In this document: positions 50,145-60,466 of the stretch, one piece after another | How the letters are laid out: the number at the start of each line of letters is the position of its first letter | How positions within the stretch are numbered: the stretch's first letter is position 1 | DNA from: Effrenium voratum | Taxonomy: Eukaryota > Sar > Dinophyceae > Suessiales > Symbiodiniaceae | Assembly: GCA_963377175.1 (NCBI GenBank) | Contig: CAUJNA010001616.1 | Location: forward strand, 1 to 64,000 | Reading direction: 5' to 3' | Length of the DNA: 64,000 nucleotides | Notes under the pieces: generated by a model | The model's input: only the letters and a program-made list of their open reading frames with translations | Told to the model about the DNA's origin: nothing | Database searches by the model: none | Position numbers and translations under genes: made by a program

Positions 50145-53100
50145 ATGTGGGTCAACGACAGACAATGCAAGTCGGAAACTGACAGCCAGCTGAACCTTAC
50201 AGTGAGATTGGGTCATCGCATTGCATGGGCCATGGCAAGCAAGTGGCGCCTGAACCGGGCAGAAGAAAGCTCTGTTCAAAAGGAGGCGGATGCGGTGAAG
50301 GCGGAAAGGCTGAACCAGGGCTGCTCTGAGCAGGAGGCCAAAGAAGCTCACAGGCAGCATGTCGCCACCCGCACGCAAGAGCTGAAGAAGGCAAAGGCTG
50401 ATGCCAGCAAGGCTAAGCAGGCTGCCCGGTCCGCAGGCGGGAAAGGTGCAGCCGCCCCGCCGTCGCTTGCCGCCCCGTCAGCGGACGTGCTCCAGAACAA
50501 CACGGACTACTACACGAAGCTGATGGACTCAATGTCTGTCATTCAAGGCCACCCTGTTTTTCAGCGGATCAACGAGGCGATGCCGCTGCTGATCACGGAT
50601 GATGAAACCAAAGAGTGCGGCGTTCAGGCAGGCTAGCTGCTTACTTTCAATTGCGTCTGTCAGTGTTGGCTTGATTGAAACCAAATTTGCAACTCAAACC
50701 ATTCTCACTGCAATTATTATAGATGCGATGCTGCCGGAGCACATTGTAAGTTTTTGAACTAAGAGCGACGCCGTGTGGCAGGCTGTCTTTGAGGCGGAGG
50801 CTGCGAAGATTGCATTGGCTCGGACAGGAGTGTACCGGGCAGCTTGCAATTTGTTCTGGCTTGACCTGACCAGCAACTCGACACCGAGGGTGCCGCTGAG
50901 CTACGCAAGGGTGCGTGAGTGGGCACAGACTGTCTTTGGCAAGGGGCCGCGCCACTTCAAAGACCTCATTCTCGTTGCAGCCCCTGCAGCTGACTCGGAC
51001 TTGCTTGCTTTGCGCGGATCTTGGAAACAAGTGACGCCGGAAGAGCTGACTCACAGCACTGTGTTTGCGCTGGCAGACCGCATCACAGCAGGCGCCGGTG
51101 AGGAAGAGCTGCGATCATGGCGTTCCTGCTTGCTGAGCACGCCGATGATGTTCAGTGTCCTGGGCAACGAGGATGCAATCTATTGGGAGGCATACGACCA
51201 GAGGCAGAGGACTGGGTCTGAGATTCAACATGTGCGGTTTGAATGTGCCAAGTCTGGCTAGGCCTTAGGCTGACGGACGCCTTGGCAACTGAATAATAAT
51301 ATGATTCAATCATACAATTCACGGCTAATTAATATCTAAGTCTATTGTTGGTCACGCGTGCAAGGATTGTCCAAAGCCACGACACTATCAAGAGGTCAGC
51401 CCGGCAGTGGGCGCACGAGATCATGGCGTTCAAAGAGAGGAAGGAGCAGGAGCTTGGCGAGGCGTTGACTTCAAAGCGCTTGCAAATGCTGTTCAAAGAT
51501 GGCTCGAAGCACACCGAGGCTCGCTCCACCAAGATCGAAACTGGCGCGGACAACTTCGTTGCAGACTGTCAAAGGGTTTACGAGAAACTGTTGACAGACA
51601 ACTACTGCAACGCCAAGCTCGAGTCGTTGGAGCGCCAATTCGGACTGGAGTCGCCGCTCAATAGCCTTCTCAAGCTCCGTGTCATCATAGAGAAAACAAG
51701 CAACGTCGAACAGCGGCGCTGGGTGTTGGGCTTTTTCGAAGATGCATTGTCGACTGGCAAACTGAGCTGCGACGCGGTACCTTGGCTTGTTTTTTGTGTT
51801 TGAAGTCGTTGCTCAGCTGTTTGCGTTTTTTGTTTTACAATAAGTGTTGCTTGAACGCTCCTGGTATGAGGTTGGAAAGAGCTACCTCCAGGGCTCGCCA
51901 ACTGCTGCTTCAGCCGTGGACTTCATCAAGTTCCGCCGGCAGGCTGTGGACTTCTTCCTGGAGGTGGAACTTGCTCGGCAAGGGTTTCGCTTGGAAGACT
52001 TGCAGCTTGTCAAGCAGCATCTGGCCAACGTGGAGATCTACAGGCAGACAGTCACTGCTAAGCCAGATGCCGATGGGGTTGTGGCGAGCCAGTGGCAAGC
52101 TGGTCTGAAGGTTTCCTCCATCAAAGCGCTGAAGCTGATGGAGGACTGCCTGAAACCGATAAGACTGGCTCATTTTTGGCTGATGCCCAAAATAGAGGCT
52201 GAGGCAAATGTCACAGGTCAAGTATATTAAGGGGTCTAAATTATATTTGGCGCGCTTGGGAGTTGTTGACTGGCTGACTGGCTTGGTAGCTTGCTCAGTA
52301 AGACTGCCTGATTGATTTTATCTCAGACACCGATTCGCTTGGCCTTTTTTCAATCTGGCTCGAGCCATTCATCAAGGGCTGGCTTTCTGACTGATTGACT
52401 GACTGGCTGCGCAATGACAGGCATTTGTTTGATGAACATGGCAGTTGACTGATTAACTTTTGCTTTCTGAATGCTGAGCTTAGATTTTGGTAGCCCGGGC
52501 CAACTTACATTGATGATGGTCTGGTGTTCAGCTTCCCTGGCCCTTCTCAGATGACTGTGTCCCCGCAAGGCTTTGCTGGTTTTTACACAAACATTTGTGG
52601 GTGGCCTGTTCAGACTGGTCCTCATCCACGTCTATATCCCCGATTATTCCGAGATCGCGGTGGCACCAGGCCAATTATTGCAGCTTCCCCCCTTCATCTA
52701 GCCCTGCGATTCGAAGATGGCTGCACACGTTTGAATGTCCCTAAGAGGCAACCCGGGAGTGCTTCTTTGGACTGTCTTTTAACTCCTGCCAGAGCCCTCG
52801 AACTGAACTAATAATTAGCTACCAAGACAAGTCATGTGTGTTAATTTAATGGCTGAAACGTTCTTTGCCAAAGTTTTCGGGCATTTCAAGAAACAACTTC
52901 AATTGCGGGCACTTGACTGACCGTCTGTTGCTAACTGATAGACTGATTGGCGCATCCAAGAGAGGTCAAGTGACCACAATCATTTTAACAAGCGCCCTTT
53001 ATTTGTGCATTTTTGGGTCTAATAGGCTGAAAGAAAGGCGCCTGCAAAAATGGACTTGCCCATTTGTTGGATGGTTGGCTGTTCCGGTTCGGTAGTTCGT

Positions 53101-55045
53101 CGCTCTCAAATCATTGTTTTTAACATGAATAATAAAAAGGAAACATGTGGCATGGCCAGGACCTGCTGTTCGGAAACTCGCTGAACTCAGCCATGATCGC
53201 GGTCCTGAAAAAGAACCCAACCAAGCCAGAGCCCCTGGAGCTGTGCGAGGTCGAGACATTCAGCCTGAGGATGCGTGAGTGCACGAAAGAGAAGGATGCC
53301 GAGACAGCGTCGGAGAAAGCTTTGGCCGGCATGAGCGAAGAGGCTGAGCATGCTCGGGAGGATGACGAGTGCACCAAGATAGCAAAGGGCGCCATTCCGG
53401 CCACGCCCTCGCGCTACACGAAAGGCAGCGTCGAACACTTTACGGCGACTGCTGCAGAGTTGCTCAACATCTACTGCCTCCTGCAGCCCGAGCCATCGAC
53501 GGAATCCGCGCTCATCAAGATGATCAGCGAGTCCCCTCTGAGCCCGAGCAAGGTCAAGGGAGTTCCTGGCAAGTCAGCTGTGTTGATATACCTTGACACA
53601 CAGCTCATCGGCGAGAGCAACAAGAAGCCGGCATTGCGGCTGCCACCCATTCAGCCAGGCTTGTTGCAGAAGCTCATCACTTGCGCGCTCAAGGCCAGAG
53701 GTTCCTCCCCCGTTGGCAAGTCTACCCAAGTGGACACACCGATCGAGGGCGACATGATTGTCGTTAACGACGGTGGCCGCGCAAGGGATGACCAGGTCCT
53801 GGCTCCCTTCAAGTCAGCCAGGACAAGGGGCAGCGTGAGTCCCCACTTGGAGCACTGGGAGCTCAGCCTGATCATCAGCCAAGACAGCGTCAAGCAGAAG
53901 AAGAGAAAGAGCCGCGGTGCTTTGAACCAAGTAATGAAGTTTCACTTCATTACCAAGGACTCCTTGGACAAGATGGTGCCAGAAAGGAAGCACACAAAGT
54001 ACCCTGGCAGCTGTCGCGGCAATGCTCTGGCGTTTGTCTCGCTGGCTTCGACTTCTCAGACTTGGCAGGCTACTGTGGAAGAGAAGCAGGCCGGCGGTTT
54101 CGAGCTTCAACAATGACTTATTATTATGCAACATTGAGCTTTTCGGAAATAATTGTCTACACTAATTAAATTCCGCGTTTGCGCGCGCTTCGATTCTTTT
54201 GGCAGGCAATCTTCAAGGAGAAAATCTTCGGCGGAGACGGCTTGAGCAGCCAAGCGGACGAGGATGATGTCGAAGAGGGGACGGCGGCCGCGCAGGAGGC
54301 AGAGGGGGAACTTCAACGGAAAGACCACGATGTCGAGCCGGTCTTCTTTCACAACTTGCCAAAGGTGCTGTTTGAGAACTTGCTGGGCTCTTGGAGCATT
54401 TCTGCAGTTCTGGATCTCAGCCCAGGGTCAGGAGAGCTGGCCAAAGCTGCTGTGGAGAAGCGATTGCCTTATTATGGAGTCTGCCTGAGTGAAAGCCATG
54501 CCGTCAACCTGAAGCAGGATTTGGGCTTAAAGTTTTTTGGGGCGCCGCCAGTCATTTTTGTTCGCACGAGTAGCGTTTAGTTGCTATAATAATATTATAG
54601 TTGGCGTCTGCCTGAGGAGCTCATTGGCCACATCAAGACGAGCATGGCGACAGAGGGCACGCCGTTGTATGCTCCAGAATGGGCCGAAGTGGCAACCAAG
54701 GAACGGAAACGGCACTTGCGAGTTTTGCGTCTTATTAATTATGCGCTTTGAGATAGATAGACTAAGACGTGTATTATTGGAATGGGCCTTTCAACTTCCT
54801 GGCAGGAGAAAGGCTCCCGCCGCCTTGGCGCCGACGACGATGAAAGCCAGAATGATGATGAAGAAGAAGACGACCAGCCGTTGAGGAAGAAGCCAAAGAA
54901 GAAGACAAATCCGGGACCCAAACCAAAGCCCAAGCCTAAGCCAAGCAATGATGGAGAAGGCAACGAAGATGACGAGAAGGAGAAGAAGAAGCCGAAGAAG
55001 AAAAGGATCATCGCAGATTCAAATTCAGACTCTGCAAGCGAATGA
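50145..55045 (+). CDS. Long multi-exon transposon protein with methyltransferase-like Gly motif
   Basis: Successive + strand open blocks separated by 60-900 bp of intron-like text: 50,145-50,636 (KWRLNRAEESSVQKEADAVK, helical); 50,773-51,261 (YRAACNLFWLDLTSNSTPRV); 51,345-51,790 (IMAFKERKEQELGEALTSKR); 51,846-52,225 (AVDFIKFRRQAVDFFLEVEL); 53,145-54,110 (a 320-aa block with DTPIEGDMIVVNDGGRARDD and LEHWELSLIISQDSVKQKKR); 54,205-54,560 (FENLLGSWSISAVLDLSPGS, then GELAKAAVEKRLPYYGVCLS); 54,600-54,740 (LPEELIGHIKTSMATEGTPL); 54,800-55,045 (an acidic/Lys tail with PKPKPKPKPS). The LDLSPGSGE..A....L.Y.G.CLSE pattern looks like motif I of an S-adenosylmethionine-binding fold. I cannot name the family or prove the blocks form one gene. 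Confidence 0.45.
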
Positions 55046-56480
55046 GCTTAGTCACTTAGTGGATTGCTGCGTAGCTGGGCCAGCGCAGCAGTGACTGTGG
55101 TGAAGCCATGACAATGATCATGCCATCAATGCAGGAAACTAATAAGTAGCAGGTCAGTTGACATTATGATTGCAGCAGTCACTGCGGCGGGGGGCTGGCG
55201 TTTTGGATGCTAGCAGTGGCAAACATGTTTGATGCCTGCCAGCTTTGCATTTGCGGGAAAGATTGAAAGGATAGGTTTAGGACAGTCAGAAGGGAGGCAA
55301 GACCTGTTCATGTCATTTGCAGTCTTGACAATATTATGTCGCTGTTCGCTTGTGTTGCGAAGCAGGCCAAATTGCCGTGCCTTATGATGGTTGCAGACAA
55401 CAATCGTCGAGAAAAATGCTCGGGCGCCTGCGTCACGTCATCCTTGGCTTTGCGCAGCAGTCTGTCCGATAAGGCCCGCGTCGTTGGCCGGGCCTGGTCG
55501 GGCTGACTGATGCGTAACCAATGGGTGACTTACTTGCAGAGTTGTTCCATTTCATTAGCTTGGGCGTGGCAAGTGATGCATGTACAATGTGTGTTGCTGC
55601 AATGACATTGCTGGCCGCAGGCCCAACATCATCGCTGGTGGAAACGCCAGTAGCTTAGTGCTTTTGCTCGCGTACCTTGCCAGAAGCTGAGAGAGCAACC
55701 CAGGCTACTGCGACTGACAGGGTTTTACAGTGTCACTGATGGCACGGGGCGGCCAGCGGCGGGCAGCCTGCTGCCCAGGGTGTCGCACGCTGGTTTAAGA
55801 CAGAAGTGAGGCTGGTTTAAGAATCGTCGGCCATGAAACTATAAGCTAAGCTTCAACTGATGTGCGTTGCGCAACTTGACCTGCTTACATTGGGCAGCAG
55901 GATGCAACTTTTAGCTCCTGAATTCTGGTGCTTCAGCGTGGCAAAGCCACTGTAGTAAACATGGCTAGCTCGCGGCGCTGCGACATGGATGCAACATGGA
56001 TGATGGTGAGAAAATGATGCCTTGCCGAAAGTTTGTGTGTCACTTTAAGTTAGGGTGTGTGAAAGCAGAAGACAGCTACTTAGGTCTTGTTGACGGTGCG
56101 CGCCAACACAAGTTGGACTGAGAAGTAATGTTGCTGGCTTAGACTAAGATAGTTGTAGACAATGGCCGTCAGACCCGTTCAGGCCCGGTGTGCAACGCCG
56201 GGTCTCGACGGGTTTGCCGACACTTTGTCTCAGCCAGGTTGGTGTGTCAGTTGTAACTCAGTTAGAATGTGTGGCGAAATTAAGTAGCGCGTGGCTGGGC
56301 TGAGAGTTCCCTGAGAGTTCCGTTGACGGCTGGCGGCTCCTGGTGATTGCTTCAATTATTTTTGTCGGTGCGTGCACCCAGATTCGATGGTTCAAGCGAT
56401 CTTCCTGACAGTTGACACAGACATGTCAATGTTGACAATGGCGCGTAAAACAATGTTGAAATTCGCTTTGAAAGCAAGCA
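55046..56480. other. 1.4-kb non-coding interval with two GGCCCGG hairpins
   Basis: No convincing frame on either strand. Two hairpins of the transposon family (55,466-55,494 and 56,178-56,208) lie here. It separates the multi-exon gene from the methyltransferase and may contain its promoter. Confidence 0.45.
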
Positions 56481-56546
56481 GATGTGTCAGCAGCGAGTCA
56501 CCAGCAACTTAGCAAGACCTGGACAAACTCACCAACTCCGGCTGCA

Positions 56547-57998
56547 ATGGACGACTTAGAATTTGACAACCATGCCTGCGCAGCGACAGGAAAGCCGAGA
56601 GCGACCACAGGGAAACCGAGAGCGGCCAGGCCCAAGGCCAAGGCTCAGGCTGGAGGAGAGCGGCGCAAAGCAGGCAGCGTAAGGGCTGTGAAAAAGATCC
56701 TGAAGAAGAAGACGTCTGGCAAACAGCAAAAGGCGAAACCTACGACTACGCGGCAGGCCTCCTCCTCATCATTGCAGAACATGGTTGCCACAAAGTTCCT
56801 GCAGGAGCTTGGGGCGTTGGCCTCAAAGCTGGCGGCCGAGGAGAGGGAGGGCGGGTCAAGTTTTGCAAGAGCCGAGCTTCGGCGTGGCCGAACAATCTTG
56901 CTGGGCTCTGACTGCGCAGGATTGGGGAGCGACTTGGTCAGTCTCGTGATGTCTCTTGACACAGCCTCAGCCAAGACAAAGTTCGTTGCAGAGGCTGACC
57001 AAGGGAAGCTTCAGTGGCTGCGTGCAATCTCAGCACACCTGGCTGATGAAACCCCGGAGCTGGAGTACCAGGACATCACCACGCGTGACAACCGTTTGGC
57101 GCCCAGGGTGCATCTGTTTGTTTCAGGAGCACCCTGCCCCCCCTTTTCCTCTGCTGGCAAACGGGGGGGTTTGTCTGATGATCGAGGTTGGCTCATACTT
57201 CACTCACTCAGCTACGTCGTTTGGCAACGTCCAATGGTTGCCGTGTTCGAGAACGTGAAAGGCCTGGCAAATGCCCGGAACAAGGCATTGCTGGATGCCA
57301 TTGTCAAGATATTGAAGGACTGCGGGTACAAGGTCTATGCTGATATCTTGAATACGCAGGAACATGGCTTACCACAGTCTCGGCCACGCGTCTATGTCGT
57401 AGCTATGCTGAAGGATTACATCTTGCCGACGAGAAAGTTCAGCTTCCCCGAGCCAATTGCAATGCCGAGCTTGGAAAGGTGTTTGGATCATCAGAAGGAA
57501 CTGCCGGATTCCAACATGCCAGATCAAGCGAGTGGCAAGTCTGCAATCAGGAACATCCGGAAGGCGAGGGGGCGGCTGCTTGCCAAGGGCAGCGATGATG
57601 TGCCCTCATCCGAGGAGGTTGTAGTTGACACAGGCTGCGGGAAGAATTTTTTCTCTATGATGATTGGTCGCTCGCCCTGCCTGACAAAGGCAAGAGGCGG
57701 ACAGGGCGGCTACTACCTGCTCAAGCGCAAGAGGCACATGACGATTTATGAAATGGGGGCGATCCAAGGGTGGGACAAGTCTTGGGTTGACATTTTGCTG
57801 GAGGCCAACAGCTCCTGCAAGAAACTGGGCAAGGCGTTTGGCGACGGCATGTCCTTGAACGTGTTGCAACGCCTTCTTCCGCGCGCCCTCTACACTGTGA
57901 ACCTTGTGAACAAGCTTCCAGAAGATCATTGGAAGAACATGCCGAAAAGTGGCAGACTCCCCCGGGCCGTCTACAAGCAAAAGCTTCGGCGGCGCTGA
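56547..57998 (+). CDS. C5-cytosine DNA methyltransferase (transposon-encoded, complete)
   Basis: I choose the ATG at 56,547 (MDDLEFDNHACAATGKPRAT), 483 aa. The N-terminal 90 residues are Lys/Arg/Pro rich with repeated TGKPRA (AT-hook-like). The catalytic domain shows motif I (TILLGSDCAGLGSDL, near residue 112), motif II-like VAEADQGKL, motif IV GAPCPPFSSAGKRGGLSDDR with the catalytic Cys in PCPPFS, motif VI VFENVKGLAN, motif VIII GLPQSRPRVYVVAM, a target-recognition stretch (SSEEVVVDTGCGKNFFSMMI), and motifs IX-X (TIYEMGAIQGWD and KAFGDGMSLNVLQRLLP). All key residues are present and the frame is unbroken, with no intron needed. It is unrelated in detail to the short viral methylases. As transposon cargo it might methylate element DNA to influence host silencing (inference). 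Confidence 0.92.
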   Translation: MDDLEFDNHACAATGKPRATTGKPRAARPKAKAQAGGERRKAGSVRAVKKILKKKTSGKQQKAKPTTTRQASSSSLQNMVATKFLQELGALASKLAAEEREGGSSFARAELRRGRTILLGSDCAGLGSDLVSLVMSLDTASAKTKFVAEADQGKLQWLRAISAHLADETPELEYQDITTRDNRLAPRVHLFVSGAPCPPFSSAGKRGGLSDDRGWLILHSLSYVVWQRPMVAVFENVKGLANARNKALLDAIVKILKDCGYKVYADILNTQEHGLPQSRPRVYVVAMLKDYILPTRKFSFPEPIAMPSLERCLDHQKELPDSNMPDQASGKSAIRNIRKARGRLLAKGSDDVPSSEEVVVDTGCGKNFFSMMIGRSPCLTKARGGQGGYYLLKRKRHMTIYEMGAIQGWDKSWVDILLEANSSCKKLGKAFGDGMSLNVLQRLLPRALYTVNLVNKLPEDHWKNMPKSGRLPRAVYKQKLRRR

Positions 57999-59225
57999 GG
58001 TTTCGAACGCAATCGGGATTGGCTGAATCTACAGCTCGTTTTACGCCGCTGGTTCTCTCCAGATTCTCATTGCTTTCAGTTTTGCTTCCGGCCAGCCAAC
58101 CTGCGCTTTAGACAAACCAGACCCGATGCCTCAGAGCAAGTGGCAAAAAGATAGGTTTTGCGCAGGGCGGGCTTCTGCAGGGTTTGTCAGGATACTCGGC
58201 CGTCGGGAGACCAATCATTGGCACAGGCAATGACAAAGGTTTCGTATGCACGACTGCAAGGCCCCAAATAAGAGATGCAGTTAACAGATAATGAGGGGCT
58301 CAGGGTCTTCGCTCGAACCTGTCTGGGCCAACCTAACCGTTTCCTGTTGAACTTGTGGGCAGGGGACCGCCGAGGCCCGGAGTCAGTCTCCGGGCCTTTG
58401 CGGGCCCCTGACCGATTGTTAAACAGACTTTGGGGCAATCAACAATGAGTTTTGAGGCTGACCATGAGCTTGGCTTGCTGATTGATTCGCGCCAAGCCTT
58501 GCTGTGATCGCTGCAGGTTCAATCTCCCTTTGTAGTCGCACGTTGCTGGCACGCATTAGGCATATAATGTTGTCATCGTCGTTGCTGGCATGCAGATGAG
58601 TCAAGTGACCCAGGCCGGCTGCGAACATCAACCAGAAGTGAGTCTCTGACTGACCCGGCGCTGAGCGCAGCTGGTGAACTTCCGTTTCAGACCAATGATC
58701 CCAGCCATCAAGGGAGATACCACTGAAAAACAAATCTCTCAGCTCAAGACGAGGAGTGTGGACACATGACAAGTGCGGCAGTAGACACGTTCCTCTTCTA
58801 TAAAAATGATTGCGTTGACGCCGTACCTCAAAGCTTAACCAGGTTCGTTGGCGATGATGAATGCTTTGTAAAATTCAAGGCTCGCTGTTTTGCGATACCC
58901 AATTTGGATTCAATCACTAAGTCTACACCTAGAAAACGCGCATCTCAGTCTCCCCAACTAAGGTGTTTCAGCCTTGAAGGCATATTTTGGCGCTTTTCAA
59001 TTTTTAGATCTGATGTCTCTACCTGTCACTGAAGCAGCTATGATGATTTAACACTACAATCATTGACGGGTGAGTCGGTCGTCGTTTGGTGAATCAAGCA
59101 CTGTGGCACTCACTTGTCAACAAAGCAGCCTTCAGGTGGGTAGACTCACTACTTGTCAACCTTGACAAAGCAGCCTTCAGGTTTCCAAAAACTCTGCAGC
59201 CATTGGAGTTCCACAGTACTGGTTG
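57999..59225. other. Right subterminal region of the transposon
   Basis: Only short frames without motifs. One hairpin AGGCCCGGAGTCAGTCTCCGGGCCT at 58,370-58,394. Near the end, two direct copies of ACTTGTCAA..AAAGCAGCCTTCAGGT (59,111-59,140 and 59,152-59,181), partly matched in inverse at 39,990-40,030, so the subterminal region is structured like the left end. Confidence 0.55.
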
Positions 59226-59295
59226 AAATTTCGTTATACAGCTTGACGAAACAAGTTGCAGCCAGCAACAGCAGCAACCACTATACATCAGCAGG
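59226..59295. repeat. Right terminal inverted repeat of the transposon
   Basis: Inverse of 39,833-39,902, ending CTATACATCAGCAGG at 59,295, followed by the target duplication CAAC (59,296-59,299). Confidence 0.95.
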
Positions 59296-60113
59296 CAACG
59301 ACTACATCCTGCTGCGCAACGGGCAGAAGAAGCTCGTGCGCTCCCTGCAGGGCGGAGAGCACCGGCTGACCAAGCTGGGCAACCGCGACAAGTACTACGA
59401 GCACCTGGTCCACGCGCCGGTGATCATCCGGGGCAGGAGGCGCAGCGGGCGGAACGCCGGGGCGGGCTACGAGCGCAGGGACTGGCTGCTGGGCGGCGCC
59501 ATGACGAGGCACCCGGCCCACCTAGGAGCAGGTGGCGCAGCGGGTCAGGCAGCAGGTGGAGGCCTCGCTGGGCGACCCGGCCGGCCCGATCCTGCAGCTC
59601 TCGGACGAGACCTACTTCCTTGACCCTGAAAAGCACTGGTGCGGTCAGCACCCAGAGCACGCAGATCGGAACTCCAGGACCGAGGTGGACTGCGAAGGTG
59701 GTGCGAGGCGCTGGGGCAGGAGTACCGAGGCCAGCGCCTGGCCGGCTTGGCGCGCGAGATCTTCCTGAAGCTGCTCAAGGCGAAACGGCGGCGCGGCGGA
59801 GAGGCAGAAGACCCTGGCCGCGCAGGACGGCAAGTGCGCCCTGTGCGGCTGCGGGCTGACGGCCGGCACCTGCGAGCTGGACCACGTGGTGCCGGCGAGG
59901 CAGGCCTTTGCGGGCAGCGTGCAAACCCTGCAGGCGCTGTGCGGCGACTGCCACAGCGAGACGCTGAGGGAGAGCGCGCAGCCCACCAGCCAGGAGAGCC
60001 GCGTGGCGCCCGGAGTCATGGAGTACGCCCGGAGCCCCAAGCTGCCTCCTCTCGTCTTTGAGGCGCAGGCGTGCGCAGTTTTTTTTGTCCGTCGCCGCGC
60101 CGGTTTTTTGTGA
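59296..60113 (+). pseudogene. HNH-helicase protein, segment right of the transposon
   Basis: Resumes exactly where 39,832 stops (after the duplicated CAAC): DYILLRNGQKKLVRSLQGGE, VIIRGRRRSGRNAGAGYERR, LQLSDETYFLDPEKHW. About 200 codons are deleted between TEVD and LRRWCEALGQEYRGQRLAGL (near 59,695), and frameshifts lie near 59,522 and 59,800. The HNH core KCALCGCGLTAGTCELDHVV with LCGDCH is at about 59,845-59,960. The gene ends without its helicase, in FEAQACAVFFVRRRAGFL, at a T-rich junction near 60,080. This block was joined to 39,587-39,832 before the transposon arrived. Confidence 0.7.
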
Positions 60114-60215
60114 CGGGCACGAAAGTGACGGGGCAGTGACATGCTCTGCCAGGAAGGGGGGCGAGTCAGCTTCGGGGGTGCGAAGGGGGGATGGAGGTGA
60201 GTCAGCTTTGTAGTT

Positions 60216-60390
60216 GTGTGCGTCGTCGTGCGAGTCAGCTTTGTGCGAGTCAGCTTCCGGGGTGCGTTCAAACGGGTTATGCCGTCAGAGCGTTTTCGCG
60301 GCGGGCGGGCTGGTGCCTGTAGGGTTTAAACACAGCTGGCTTTCAACAAGCCAAGTCTATTTGCTCGAGAAGCATTCACAAAGCTCTGCG
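60216..60390. promoter_or_regulatory. Conserved leader before the Rep-like gene (copy C)
   Basis: GTGTGCGTCGTCGTGC, GGTGCGTTCAAACGGGTTAT, TAGGGTTTAAACACAGCTGG and ATTTGCTCGAGAAGCAT repeat the order found at 21,855-21,995 before copy A. Both lead to ATGGCGACTC-type text; an upstream short frame (MATLSKCERKAREAAANLAL) precedes the conserved gene start. Confidence 0.45.
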
Positions 60391-60466
60391 ATGGCGACTC
60401 TCTCCAAGTGCGAGCGCAAGGCGCGCGAGGCGGCAGCGAACCTGGCGCTGTCTACCGTCCGTGAGA

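Larger units (their letters stand above)
39833..59295 (+). mobile_element. 19.46-kb DNA transposon with 70-bp TIRs and CAAC target duplication
   Basis: The ends are CCTGCTGATGTATAGCGGTT at the left and its inverse (one mismatch) at the right. The TIR cores 39,833-39,902 and 59,226-59,295 agree at 68 of 70 positions, and weaker inverted similarity continues to about 200 bp. The flanks carry CAAC on both sides (39,829-39,832 and 59,296-59,299). The homologous uninterrupted viral gene at 21,512-21,515 has CAAC once (GGGCCCAACGACTAC on the minus strand), an internal empty site. Cargo, all on the + strand: hAT-like transposase, unknown protein, Pro/Ala-rich protein, Ser/Thr kinase, long multi-exon protein, and C5 DNA methyltransferase. 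GC and codon use differ from the viral DNA. A 4-bp duplication is unusual for hAT (8 bp), so the superfamily is unsettled. Confidence 0.93.

Noticed and set aside
54739..55011. Minus-strand frame rich in Phe, Ser and Gly, membrane-like
   Set aside because: It is the complement of a Lys/Glu/Pro-rich tail on the + strand, which fits the flanking exons better.
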